Shown here: piece after piece, positions 16,832 through 25,678 of the stretch
How the letters are laid out: the number at the start of each line of letters is the position of its first letter
How positions within the stretch are numbered: position 1 is the first letter of the stretch
Assembly (NCBI GenBank): GCA_014879575.1
Contig: JACSRU010000106.1
Span: 1-49,561 of the forward strand
Length of the DNA stretch: 49,561 nucleotides
Source: Chthoniobacterales bacterium
Lineage (GTDB): Bacteria; Verrucomicrobiota; Verrucomicrobiia; Chthoniobacterales; Terrimicrobiaceae
Reading direction: 5' to 3'
Translations under genes and position numbers: made by a program
Notes under the pieces: model-generated
Databases searched by the model: none
What the model was told of the DNA's origin: nothing
Seen by the model: the letters and a program-made list of their open reading frames with translations, nothing else

Positions 16832-17578
16832 ATGTCCACCACTTTCACCCCGCGTTACAAACGTGTCATATTAAAACTCAGCGGCGAAGCCCTCCGTGAG
16901 CCGGGGAGTGGCGACAACATTTCCCCACAGATCGTGGCCCGCATTGCCGCCCAGATTGCCGAAGTCCGGAAACTGAATGTCGAGCTGGCCGTGGTCATCG
17001 GCGGGGGGAACATCTGGAGGGGTCTTGCCGCAAGCCACCGCGGGATGAACCGCACGACCGCCGACTACATGGGGATGCTCGCCACCGTGATCAACGGACT
17101 CGCCCTGATGAGCGCCCTCGAGGGACTCGGCGTGGACGTTCGCGTGCAGACCGCCATCGAAATGCACAATGTCGCCGAACCTTTCATCCTCCGCCGCGCC
17201 CGGCACCATCTGAGCCAGGGGCGCGTTGTCATTTTCGTTGCCGGCACGGGAAACCCTTTTTTCTCCACCGACACAACCGCCGCCCTCCGCGCGAGCGAAA
17301 TCGACGCCCAGGTCATCCTGAAAGCCACCAAGGTCGATGGCGTTTACGACTCCGATCCCAAAAAAAATCCGGACGCCAGGCGGTTCACGCACATCACCTA
17401 CAGCGAGGCGCTGGCCCGCAGGCTTCAAGTGATGGACTCGACCGCCTTCAGTCTCTGCCTGGACAACCGCGTGCCGATCATCATTTTTGACATGAACGAG
17501 CCGGACAACATTCGGCGGGCCATCGCCGGGGAAGCCGTGGGAACCCTGGTCTCGGAAAAACCGGAAAACGAAATATGA
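16832..17578 (+). CDS. pyrH: Uridylate (UMP) kinase
   Basis: A 248-residue bacterial UMP kinase of the amino-acid-kinase fold, phosphorylating UMP to UDP; the family is usually hexameric and regulated by GTP and UTP. Signatures are [53 protein letters not shown] and [13 protein letters not shown]. The ATG at 16832 puts the first strand at the usual distance. An ATG at 16808 overlapping the fmt stop is an alternative with eight more residues. The stop overlaps the frr start by four bases, the common pyrH-frr arrangement. Confidence 0.95.
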   Translation: MSTTFTPRYKRVILKLSGEALREPGSGDNISPQIVARIAAQIAEVRKLNVELAVVIGGGNIWRGLAASHRGMNRTTADYMGMLATVINGLALMSALEGLGVDVRVQTAIEMHNVAEPFILRRARHHLSQGRVVIFVAGTGNPFFSTDTTAALRASEIDAQVILKATKVDGVYDSDPKKNPDARRFTHITYSEALARRLQVMDSTAFSLCLDNRVPIIIFDMNEPDNIRRAIAGEAVGTLVSEKPENEI

Positions 17579-18135
17579 GCCTGGAGGAAGTCACATTCGA
17601 AGCGGAAGTTGCCATGGAAAAGGCGGTGGAATTCATGATGCATGAGTTCAATGCCATCCGCACGGGGAAAGCCTCCCCGGCCCTCGTCGAAAGCCTCGAC
17701 GTGAACGCCTATGGCTCGCTCATGAAGCTCAAGCAACTTGCGCTCATCACCGCTCCGGAGCCCCGGCTGCTTGTCATCCAACCCTTCGATGCCTCGACGG
17801 TTCGGGACATCGAGCGCGCGATCAATGAGTCGCGACTCGGAATCCATCCGGCCGTTGACGGAAAAATCATCCGCATCCCGATTCCGGAACTCTCCGAGGA
17901 ACGGCGGCGCGACCTTGCCAAGACCGTCAAACAAATTGCCGAGGAAAGCCGCATCCGGGTCCGCGCGTGCCGGCGAACCGCCATGGAAGCCGCCAAGAAA
18001 ATGGAGAAGGACGGCCAGTTGACCGAAGACGGTCTCCGCGATGCGGAAGTCGAAATCCAGAAACTCACCGACCGCTTTGTCGCCGCCCTCGACAAACACA
18101 CCGCGTCCAAAGAGGCGGAACTGATGAAAATATGA
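17575..18135 (+). CDS. frr: Ribosome recycling factor
   Basis: A 186-residue ribosome recycling factor, which with EF-G splits post-termination ribosomes. It has the long helical hairpin and the family sequences [53 protein letters not shown] and [20 protein letters not shown]. The conserved Arg in the hinge region, usually within VAVRNIRR, is here in [13 protein letters not shown], so a Cys and Arg replace the more common N-I. It overlaps pyrH (ATGA) and the next gene (ATGA), so three genes are coupled. Confidence 0.95.
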   Translation: MSLEEVTFEAEVAMEKAVEFMMHEFNAIRTGKASPALVESLDVNAYGSLMKLKQLALITAPEPRLLVIQPFDASTVRDIERAINESRLGIHPAVDGKIIRIPIPELSEERRRDLAKTVKQIAEESRIRVRACRRTAMEAAKKMEKDGQLTEDGLRDAEVEIQKLTDRFVAALDKHTASKEAELMKI

Positions 18136-18605
18136 AATCCCTGATCCTTCTTCTCGTCCTGGCCGCCGGCACGCTGAACGCCGATGTCGTCCGTCCCTCA
18201 CCGGAATATACCTGGGTGGATTCGACGGGGACACGGAAAAGCTCCCGGGAATTCCTGGGGCGTCCCGTCGTCGTGCTCGTCGCCAACTCTCCGCGTTCCT
18301 GGGCATTCCGCTCCCAGGTCGGACAACTCCAGAGAATGTATGATCGGCTGGCCGCCGAAAAAATTGTGTGCGTGGCCGCCTTCTCGCAGACCCCCGGCGT
18401 GATCCGCTCAAACATCCCCTTTGTCCTCGCCGCAGATGGTCCCCGGCTGGCACATGATTTCCAGGCGTCGAGGGGCTTTGCGATCGCGATCATCGGCAAG
18501 GATGGCAACATGGACTTCTTTGGCCACCGGGTCATTCCCGTGCGGCGCATCTACGACATTTTGGATAATTCCTTTGTCGTACAAAAAACCCTTCGCCGCA
18601 ACTGA
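18132..18605 (+). CDS. Secreted protein with thioredoxin-like features but no CxxC
   Basis: A 157-residue exported protein of unknown function. A Sec signal peptide ([17 protein letters not shown]) is followed by a small domain. Its strands and helices recall a thioredoxin or peroxiredoxin fold: FLGRPVVVLVANSPRSWAFR, then QLQRMYDRLAAEKIVCVAAF, GFAIAIIGKDGNMDFFG and a C-terminal helix. The position of the redox CxxC holds SPRSW instead, so it would be redox-inactive if the fold is right. The single Cys in IVCVAAF is on a strand. It overlaps frr by four bases, an odd partner for a periplasmic protein, and precedes hpt by 19 bases. Confidence 0.7.
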   Translation: MKSLILLLVLAAGTLNADVVRPSPEYTWVDSTGTRKSSREFLGRPVVVLVANSPRSWAFRSQVGQLQRMYDRLAAEKIVCVAAFSQTPGVIRSNIPFVLAADGPRLAHDFQASRGFAIAIIGKDGNMDFFGHRVIPVRRIYDILDNSFVVQKTLRRN

Positions 18606-18624
18606 TCGGCCACCCACGGGGATT

Positions 18625-19173
18625 ATGGTTTCCGACATCGCGAAGGTTCTCTATCACGAGTCCACGATTCTCAGCCGGCTCGACGAACTGGCCCATCAAA
18701 TCACCGCAGACTACAAGGACAAGGAACTCACGGTCATCGCCGTGCTGAACGGCAGTTTCATTTTCCTGGCCGATTTGCTGCGCCGGATTCCCCTTCCCCT
18801 CCAACTCGACGGACTGAGCGTCTCGAGCTATCAGGGCACGCAGACGACTGGCTCGATCCAGTTCCGGCAGAGCCAGCTTGCGGATGTGAAGGGACGCCAT
18901 GTGTTGCTTCTGGATGACATTTTGGACAGCGGACTGACCATTCATGCGATCAAGGAGCGGCTCGAAAAGGAGGCTGGCGCCGCCAGCCTGAAAGTCTGTG
19001 TGCTCCTCCGAAAAAACGTTGAACGCCTCCGCGCCGTGGATGCCGACTATGTCGGATTCGACATTCCGAACGAATTTGTTGTCGGCTATGGCCTCGACTA
19101 CAATGAGCACTACCGCAACCTGCCCTACATTGGCATTCTCAATGAGGCCGGGATCCGGCGCTATGCCCGGTGA
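18625..19173 (+). CDS. hpt: Hypoxanthine phosphoribosyltransferase
   Basis: A 182-residue purine salvage enzyme converting hypoxanthine or guanine plus PRPP to IMP or GMP. The PRPP-binding loop is VLLLDDILDSGLTI. The early VIAVLNGSFIFLADLLR contains the cis-peptide loop. The flexible loop is SVSSYQGTQTTGSI, and the base-binding region is YVGFDIPNEFVVGYGLDYNE. The ATG at 18625 is the natural N-terminus (MVSDIAKVLYHES). The last codons are part of a strong hairpin shared with the gap before trmD. PRPP would come from Prs, encoded at 30 kb. Confidence 0.93.
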   Translation: MVSDIAKVLYHESTILSRLDELAHQITADYKDKELTVIAVLNGSFIFLADLLRRIPLPLQLDGLSVSSYQGTQTTGSIQFRQSQLADVKGRHVLLLDDILDSGLTIHAIKERLEKEAGAASLKVCVLLRKNVERLRAVDADYVGFDIPNEFVVGYGLDYNEHYRNLPYIGILNEAGIRRYAR

Positions 19174-19184
19174 CGCCGGATCCC
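19150..19184. terminator. Hairpin at the hpt/trmD convergent junction
   Basis: GGGATCCGGCG (19150-19160) and CGCCGGATCCC (19174-19184) form a perfect 11-bp stem with a 13-base loop that includes the hpt stop codon. It sits between two convergent genes only 22 bases apart and could end transcription in both directions. There is no U tract on either side, so intrinsic termination is not certain. Confidence 0.45.
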
Positions 19185-19195
19185 CTTGAAAATTC

Positions 19196-19861
19196 TCACC
19201 GAAGATCCGGGCGCTTGAGGAGGGTGGCCTTTTCCGCCGTCTCCCGGCGCCACGCCTCGATCGCTGCGTGATTGCCGGAAAGCAAAACCCGCGGAACCTC
19301 CCACCCCCGATAATTCTCCGGACGGGTGTAATGCGGGTAATCCAACCGCCCGGCAACAAAGGATTCCTGCTCTGCCGACTGGCTGTCTCCCAGGACGCCA
19401 GGAATGAGCCGCACAAGCGCATCAACAACCACCAAAGCCGGCAGCACCCCGCTGGTCAGCACATAGTCCCCGATGGATATTTCGTCGTCCACGAGATGAT
19501 CGGACACCCGTTGGTCAATCCCCTCGTAGTGGCCACAGAGAAAAATCAAATGCGATTCGCGCGAAAGTTCCCGGGCCATTTCGTGGGAAAACTTTCGTCC
19601 CTGCGGCGAGAGAAAGACGACCTTGGCTCCTGGTTTGCGAAGGGAGGTGAGCGCACGGTCAATCGGTCCGATGGTCATGACCATGCCGGGTCCGCCGCCA
19701 TAGGGGGCATCATCCGTGCTCCGGTGCTTGTCCGTCGTCCAGTCCCGCAGGTCATGCGCCGAAAGATCCACCAAGCGCCTCTCCTGCGCGCGCTTGAGGA
19801 TGCTTTCCCCAATCACGGCACGACAAACATCCGGAAAGATGGTGAGAATTTGGATTTTCAA
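19196..19861 (-). CDS. trmD: tRNA (guanine-N1-)-methyltransferase TrmD
   Basis: A 221-residue SPOUT-fold enzyme that methylates G37 of tRNAs with SAM. The N-terminus MKIQILTIFPD, the DAPYGGGPGMVM loop, the trefoil-knot segments LSPQGRKFS and LCGHYEGIDQRV, and DEISIGDYVLTSG are all present. The conserved catalytic Asp follows in the C-terminal helical domain (YTRPENYRGWEVP). The usual partners rpsP, rimM and rplS are not adjacent. The gene lies 52 bases downstream of the coiled-coil/TPR gene on the same strand. Confidence 0.95.
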   Translation of the reverse strand: MKIQILTIFPDVCRAVIGESILKRAQERRLVDLSAHDLRDWTTDKHRSTDDAPYGGGPGMVMTIGPIDRALTSLRKPGAKVVFLSPQGRKFSHEMARELSRESHLIFLCGHYEGIDQRVSDHLVDDEISIGDYVLTSGVLPALVVVDALVRLIPGVLGDSQSAEQESFVAGRLDYPHYTRPENYRGWEVPRVLLSGNHAAIEAWRRETAEKATLLKRPDLR

Positions 19862-19913
19862 CGGGGATCAATTTGCCATCGGCGGGCGGCCAGGCCATCC
19901 GCCCTGGCGGGCT

Positions 19914-22094
19914 TCAGTGCGTGCCGGGTTGCTCGAACAGGCGTTCGAGGGACGGATCCGGCGTTGATCCGGCCTCGATCGCCTTCTTGTAGTGGTCCTT
20001 GGCGGAATTCATGGATGGGGGTTCCGTGGTTGCGTAAAGGACGGACAGATTAAAGTGCGCATCCGCGTAATCGGGACGGATTTCGATGCTGCGCTTGAAG
20101 GCCTCCTCCGCCTTTCCCTTGAGACCCTTCTCCCCATAGCAGATGCCCAGATAGTTCTGGGCAATGTAATCCTTGTCATCCGAGGCAACCGCCTCCTGAA
20201 GGGACGCAATCGATTCGTCAAATCGGCCCTGTTTGCAAAAAACGATGCCCAGATTGGTGGCGGCAAAGGAATCCTTGGGATTGATCTCGATGGCCTTCTT
20301 CAGGGCCACCTCCGCCGCAGACAGCTTCCTCACCTGGATTTGTGTCACGCCCAGATTCGAGAGAGCGAAATAGTTGTTCGGTGCCGAGTCCACAATTTGC
20401 TGATACATCTTCTCGGCATCTCCATAGCGTCCCTGATCGAAAAGCTTTCTCGCCTGGTCCACCATATCCCGCGTCGCATCCGGCAGGGATTCCGGCCCAT
20501 CCACCGGAGGAGGCACGGGAAAACCCTCTGCCGGCTTGGCGATGGCCATGTTGACGGACAGGGTGGAATCCGTCGGCTCAACCAGCGCGGCAATCGGTTC
20601 CTTGAAAAGAAGCCGCTCGTCGTCGCTGAGATGAAAGGCGGGTCGTGAAAGCACGGAGAGCTGGGAGGAGAGGGCGTCGGATTGGACCTGGAGCCGCTGA
20701 AGTTCCTTTTGCAATCCGTCCCGGGCGGCGTCGCGCTCGGCCTGGTCCTTGATCTGGCGGAGAATGATTCCGCGCAGAAGATCGTTCTCCACCATCGTGC
20801 GCTTCTCGTCAACCGTCGGCTGGGGGTTGAGCTTCAGCCTCGCTGCCTCCCCGGAGGACTCATCAAGTTGTTTCGCGAGCGCCTTGATCTGGTCGTCCCT
20901 TGTGGCGATTTGGGCCTGGCTTTCGAGCAAGCGGTCGTTCAGGGAATTGATTTCGCTCCGGAGTTCGGAAATGGCTTTTTCGCTCTCCGCCGGCTTGGCG
21001 GTGGCCTCGGCAAGTTTCTTCTCAGACTCCGCCAACCGGGAGGCGAGTTCCTTGTTTTCCGCCGCGAGCTTGTCGAGTTGCTCGGTGCTCAACGCCTTGG
21101 CCAGCTTGGTCTCAAGTTCCTTTTTCTCCCTGGCGAACTGTGTCTGGAGGTCCTCTTTTTCCTTCGTCAACTTTTCGAGGGCCGCCGTGTTGTCCTTGAT
21201 CTTCTTTGTGCGGGCGATCACGTCATCGCGTTGCTTCGCAATCTTTTTCCGGTCCTCGTCGAGAATCTTTCGACCGGCATCCGCAGACTCGATGTATTTC
21301 GAGGCCGTTTCGAGTTTTGCCAGGAGCCGCTGATTTTCCTCGAGGAGGGCTTCGTTGTCGGCTTCGGCATTCGCAATGCGATCATTGAGTTCCTTCAGCC
21401 GCTTGTCATCCACGGGCGGTTTCTTTGCGGCAGCGATTTCCCGGTCCCGGATGGCGCTCTCCATGGCGTCCTGTGCCTGCGCAAGCTGGGCCTTCAACTC
21501 CACGACCGTGACTTTCCTCTTGTCGATTTCCACCAAGGCACTCCGAAGTTCCGCCCCCTGGCGATCGAGCTTTTCCTTCAGCCGTTGGTTCTCGGCGCGC
21601 GAGGCATTGAGTTCCCGGCGCAAGGCCGCAGACTCGCCTGCGGGAATCTGGGGTTGCGGCACGGATGTCGCAATTGGGGTTCTGGTTTCCGTGGTGACCG
21701 GTCGCGATGCCACGGGACGGGTGGTGCTGATCACTGGCGGTGGCAGCGGAATTTCCTGTTGGGGAAGCGGACCCTCCAGCCCTTCCGGAACTGCGGGAAG
21801 CGCGGAGACCGCCCCCTCCAGTCGCGTGAGACTTTCCTGCGTCTTCTTCAACCGGTATTCGACAACCGCCGGCTGCCAGTCCGGCTGGGACTTGGTGATT
21901 TGTTCGAGCAATTTGGACGCACTTTGGTATCGGGTGAGCGCCTCCCGGGGATTGCCGTCCCTCTCGAGTTTTTCCCCGGCTTGAAAGTCCTGATACGCCC
22001 GCAGGAAAAGATCGGAAGCCTCTTGCGCCAAGACCGAGGCGGCAAACAGAACGAGCCCGCAGCTCAAAACAAGAATTCTCCGAAGGGTCATCAT
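19914..22094 (-). CDS. Secreted coiled-coil and TPR protein
   Basis: A 726-residue exported protein. The ATG at 22094 is chosen because it gives a signal peptide (MMTLRRILVLSCGLVLFAASVLA, ending AQ) and has AGGA about ten bases upstream; the open frame continues upstream but reads as noise. A TPR-like helical pair (FLRAYQDFQAGEKLERDGN) comes first. A Pro/Thr linker follows (about 110-155), then a long charged coiled coil (about 160-500) rich in Leu, Glu and Lys heptads. At least four TPRs lie near the C-terminus (AEKMYQQIVDSAPNNYFALS, then three similar units). The layout suggests a periplasmic scaffold for an envelope complex. No enzyme motif is seen and the partner is unknown. Confidence 0.8.
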   Translation of the reverse strand: MMTLRRILVLSCGLVLFAASVLAQEASDLFLRAYQDFQAGEKLERDGNPREALTRYQSASKLLEQITKSQPDWQPAVVEYRLKKTQESLTRLEGAVSALPAVPEGLEGPLPQQEIPLPPPVISTTRPVASRPVTTETRTPIATSVPQPQIPAGESAALRRELNASRAENQRLKEKLDRQGAELRSALVEIDKRKVTVVELKAQLAQAQDAMESAIRDREIAAAKKPPVDDKRLKELNDRIANAEADNEALLEENQRLLAKLETASKYIESADAGRKILDEDRKKIAKQRDDVIARTKKIKDNTAALEKLTKEKEDLQTQFAREKKELETKLAKALSTEQLDKLAAENKELASRLAESEKKLAEATAKPAESEKAISELRSEINSLNDRLLESQAQIATRDDQIKALAKQLDESSGEAARLKLNPQPTVDEKRTMVENDLLRGIILRQIKDQAERDAARDGLQKELQRLQVQSDALSSQLSVLSRPAFHLSDDERLLFKEPIAALVEPTDSTLSVNMAIAKPAEGFPVPPPVDGPESLPDATRDMVDQARKLFDQGRYGDAEKMYQQIVDSAPNNYFALSNLGVTQIQVRKLSAAEVALKKAIEINPKDSFAATNLGIVFCKQGRFDESIASLQEAVASDDKDYIAQNYLGICYGEKGLKGKAEEAFKRSIEIRPDYADAHFNLSVLYATTEPPSMNSAKDHYKKAIEAGSTPDPSLERLFEQPGTH

Positions 22095-22378
22095 CACAAA
22101 AGAATCCTGAAATTTGCTCCAGAGACCTCTGAATATCAACTGGAAACAGAGTTCATCCGGCGGATTGTTGCCTGGCCGGATGCTTTTCCGGACGCAATAC
22201 AGATTGGCTTCTTCGCGGCGACGCAGATTTTCAAACATTGAGATTTTAAAGATTTCTTGTAGATTTCCCGGTGCCTGCACCTCTCCGTGATCGTACGGAG
22301 GTCAGGAGCCATTGAACCCATCATCATTCACCGCGTTCTTTTTTGTGCTGTTGAGTCGGGTGCATCCCGTGGAAAACC
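22095..22378. promoter_or_regulatory. Divergent intergenic region
   Basis: About 280 bases between the minus-strand coiled-coil/TPR gene and the plus-strand polysaccharide enzyme gene. It must hold promoters for both directions. I see no clear -35/-10 pair, repeat or RNA structure, and no small open frame that looks coding. Confidence 0.4.
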
Positions 22379-25300
22379 ATGTCTGACAGCCGCTTTATTT
22401 TCCACGACACCCGGGGGGGCCGGTGGAAGCGCTTCAAGTTTTTGGCAGGATTGGGTGCCTGTGTTGGGATCGCGGCTCTCGTGCTTTTTATCCAATCTTT
22501 GGTGGTGGCGCCAAAGTTTGATTCGCCCAATTCGCTGCGGAACCTCAAGCGGCAGATTAAGGCCTACCAAAAAACGATTGCGGCCAGGGGACGCAGTGAA
22601 AGCGACAAGGCCCTCACCAGACAATTGGCGCGCGCCACACCCCTCCCTGCGGGGAGAGGGGCTGCCCGCGCACAGGCCTCCCCGGGAATCCGTGCGGCGT
22701 TCTTTTCCGGATGGGACGAAGCGGCCTTCCGCTCCCTGGCATCGAATCAAGCGGCCTTGACCCACCTCTGCCCGGAGTGGCTCACGTTCTCGACCTGGGA
22801 AGAGGGCATTCAAGAGGATGAGGAGGCGGGCATCGAACGCCTTTCCCCCTCGAAATCCTTCAAACTGATGCCGGTTCTTTCCAATCTGTCCGGAGACACG
22901 CGGGTTCCCGAGGGGGTGGAATTTCTCGCGCAGGCTGGTGAGCCGGAACGCGAAAAGTTTGTCGCCCAACTCGTCGAACGTCTCCGCAAGATCCAAGCCA
23001 CCGGGGTCGTGATTGATTGGGAGGAGGTCGATCCCGGACTCTGCGAGGAACTCACCGGTCTTCTGATTTCGATTGCCGACGCTCTGCGGACTCAGGGGAT
23101 TGAAACATGGCTTTGCGTGACAATGGATGCGGGCTTTGGCGCGTATGATTTCGAGCGTCTGGCTTCGCATATCGACAGGTTTGTGGCATTGCTGCATGAC
23201 GAAAATGGTGAGGGGAATTCCGCCGGGCCGATCGCTTCGCAGGATTGGTTCGATGGCTGGATGCAAGTCATCAGCCGTTCCGCATCACCGGAAAAATGGA
23301 TTGCCTCCCTCGGCAGCTATGGCTGCGACTGGGAGGAAGGATCTGCCGTCGGCGAACAAATTTCCTTTGCGGACGCCATGAGCCGCGCCGGGAACTCCGG
23401 GGCATTCGGAGTTCAGACGACGAGTCCGTCCTTCAATGGCTCGTTCTCCTACTACTACGAAGGCAAGGGGCATGACGTGTGGTTCCTGGATGCCGCGTCT
23501 TTCGCCAATCAACTCCAAGCGGTGAGGGACTACGGACTTGGTGGGGTGGCGGTCAACCGGCTGGGACTCGAAGATCCTGCCGTGTGGAAAATTCTCGAAG
23601 ACGGGCGGGAGGGAAAACCATTCCAACCCGGCGGGGCCATCCCGGGCGGAAATGCGATCACCTCTATCGGCTCGGGGGATATCGTCAGCCTGGATCCCAC
23701 CACGGCGGATGGCCACCGGATTTTTTCTTCAGAGCCGGGCGGCCTGTTGTCCTGCCGTTATGAACAACTTCCCTCCTACCCCACTCTCTTCCGGATCGGT
23801 GCTCCCGAGGCGGGCACCGTGGCACTGACCTTTGATGACGGACCGGATCCGGATTGGACGCCCGCCATTCTTGACATTCTTAAGGCCCATCACATCTCCG
23901 CCACATTTTTTGTGGTGGGGAGCGAGGCGGAACGCTATCCGGAACTCGTCCAGAGAATCGTCGCCGAGGGCCACGAGATCGGCAACCACACGTTCACGCA
24001 CTCCAATCTTGCGGAGGCACCGGCTCCACTCGTCAAACTCGAACTCAATGCCACTCAACGCCTGATCGAGTCGCTGACCGGACGTTCCACCACGTTGTTT
24101 CGTCCCCCCTACAATGCCAACTCCCGTCCGAAAAATCCCGGCGAATTGCTCCCAATCGAAATCGCCCAGTCTCTCGGCTACATGACCGTCCTTGAAAATG
24201 TTGACCCGAGGGATTGGCAAAGACCCTCGAAAGAGACCTTGGTGGATCTTGTAAAAACTGAACTTCCCCACGGCAACATCCTCCTCCTCCACGATGGCGG
24301 GGGCGATCGCTCCTCCACGGTGGAAGCCCTGCCCGGAATTCTTGCCTACCTCAAGGAACGCGGGGACCGGGTGGTGCCCCTCCACGAGTTGCTCGGCCTC
24401 AACAGGGAGGATGTCATGCCCCGGTTGACCAAGGACAGAAAATCCATCCACCATTATGCCAGCGGGATGGGTTTCCATGTCTATCATGTTCTCTACGACT
24501 TTCTGCACATGTTTCTCGTGGTGGCAACGATTCTTGTTCTGCTGCGAACGATCCTGGTTCTCATCCTGGCGCGCACGCACAAGCCGCCTGTTCTGCGCGG
24601 AGATTTTTCCGCGCCACCGATATCGGTGCTTGTTCCCGCCTACAATGAGGAAAAGGTCATCGCCAAGACGCTGCAATCCCTGCTCACCTCCGATTATCCG
24701 GGAGAAATCGAAATCCTTGTCATCAACGACGGATCAACGGATTCCACAGCGGACACCGTGCGCGGAGTCGGGGATCCGCGTATTCGGCTGATTGATCAAA
24801 TAAATTCCGGCAAAGCCCAAGCCCTCCAAACAGGCGTCGGAGAAGCCAAAAGTGAGTTTTTGGTTTTCATCGATGCCGACACGCAGTTCGAGCCGGATGC
24901 CCTCCGCCATTTGATTTCCGTCTTCCAGTCTCCCCAGGTTGGCGCGGTTTCCGGTCATGCCCGGGTTGGCAATCTCAAGACCTTCCTCGCGCGCTGTCAG
25001 GATCTGGAATACGTCTGCGGATTCAATCTCGACCGGCGCGCCTATGCCGCCTGGAACTGCATCACCGTCGTGCCGGGTGCCATCAGTGCCGTCCGAAAAT
25101 CCGCTGTCCTGGCCGCCGGGGGCTTTTCCCATGAGACGCTCGCGGAGGATACGGATCTGACCCTTGCGATCCACAAGGCCGGGTACCGGGTGGAATACCA
25201 ACCGGAGGCCGTCGCGCACACCGAAGCGCCGGAGACCTTTCCGACACTTGCCCGTCAGCGATTCCGGTGGGCTTACGGCACGCTGCAATGCGCCTGGAAA

Positions 25301-25678
25301 CACCGGGACATCGTCTTCAATCCGCGCTTCAAAGCCCTTGGCTGGTTCAGTCTGCCGGGCATTTGGTTCTTCCAGGTGATTCTCGTGGCCTTCTCCCCGT
25401 TTATTGATCTGATGTTCCTCCAATCCCTGCTCTTCGGGAACACCTGGGCTGTGCTTCCCTACTTTCTGGCCTTCCTCTTGTGTGACCTTCTGCTGGCGAT
25501 CGCCGCAGTCGCCATGGAAGGCCTTCCGCTTCGGACGGCATTGCGGATTATCCCGCAGCGCTTCCTTTACCGTCCGCTGTTGAGCTTTGTCATTTGGAAA
25601 TCCCTTCTCCACGCGCTCCGGGGCGCCTGGGTGGGCTGGGGAAAACTGCAACGCACCGCCTCCGTTTCCATCCCATGA
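22379..25678 (+). CDS. Trifunctional GH18-like / polysaccharide deacetylase / GT2 glycosyltransferase membrane protein
   Basis: A 1099-residue protein with three enzymatic units. After an N-terminal membrane anchor (about 20-42), a GH18-like barrel (about 105-430) carries GVVIDWEEV near residue 210: the catalytic Glu and one Asp of DxxDxDxE remain, the first two Asp do not. A CE4/NodB deacetylase (about 475-680) has TFDDGPD at about 484-490, with HTFTHS near 537 as the metal-binding motif. A membrane segment (about 700-735) precedes a family 2 processive glycosyltransferase with PAYNEE, NDGSTDST, FIDADT, AEDTDLT and QRFRW (about 745-965). Further membrane spans (about 990-1075) follow. It would make, N-deacetylate and trim an extracellular aminosugar polymer, as PgaC plus PgaB do for PNAG. 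The polymer is inferred. Confidence 0.85.
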   Translation: MSDSRFIFHDTRGGRWKRFKFLAGLGACVGIAALVLFIQSLVVAPKFDSPNSLRNLKRQIKAYQKTIAARGRSESDKALTRQLARATPLPAGRGAARAQASPGIRAAFFSGWDEAAFRSLASNQAALTHLCPEWLTFSTWEEGIQEDEEAGIERLSPSKSFKLMPVLSNLSGDTRVPEGVEFLAQAGEPEREKFVAQLVERLRKIQATGVVIDWEEVDPGLCEELTGLLISIADALRTQGIETWLCVTMDAGFGAYDFERLASHIDRFVALLHDENGEGNSAGPIASQDWFDGWMQVISRSASPEKWIASLGSYGCDWEEGSAVGEQISFADAMSRAGNSGAFGVQTTSPSFNGSFSYYYEGKGHDVWFLDAASFANQLQAVRDYGLGGVAVNRLGLEDPAVWKILEDGREGKPFQPGGAIPGGNAITSIGSGDIVSLDPTTADGHRIFSSEPGGLLSCRYEQLPSYPTLFRIGAPEAGTVALTFDDGPDPDWTPAILDILKAHHISATFFVVGSEAERYPELVQRIVAEGHEIGNHTFTHSNLAEAPAPLVKLELNATQRLIESLTGRSTTLFRPPYNANSRPKNPGELLPIEIAQSLGYMTVLENVDPRDWQRPSKETLVDLVKTELPHGNILLLHDGGGDRSSTVEALPGILAYLKERGDRVVPLHELLGLNREDVMPRLTKDRKSIHHYASGMGFHVYHVLYDFLHMFLVVATILVLLRTILVLILARTHKPPVLRGDFSAPPISVLVPAYNEEKVIAKTLQSLLTSDYPGEIEILVINDGSTDSTADTVRGVGDPRIRLIDQINSGKAQALQTGVGEAKSEFLVFIDADTQFEPDALRHLISVFQSPQVGAVSGHARVGNLKTFLARCQDLEYVCGFNLDRRAYAAWNCITVVPGAISAVRKSAVLAAGGFSHETLAEDTDLTLAIHKAGYRVEYQPEAVAHTEAPETFPTLARQRFRWAYGTLQCAWKHRDIVFNPRFKALGWFSLPGIWFFQVILVAFSPFIDLMFLQSLLFGNTWAVLPYFLAFLLCDLLLAIAAVAMEGLPLRTALRIIPQRFLYRPLLSFVIWKSLLHALRGAWVGWGKLQRTASVSIP

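Noticed and set aside
20682-22241. A 519-codon open frame opposite the coiled-coil/TPR gene
   Set aside because: The opposite strand gives a clear signal peptide, heptads and TPRs; this frame gives repetitive Leu/Gly/Arg without a fold signature.
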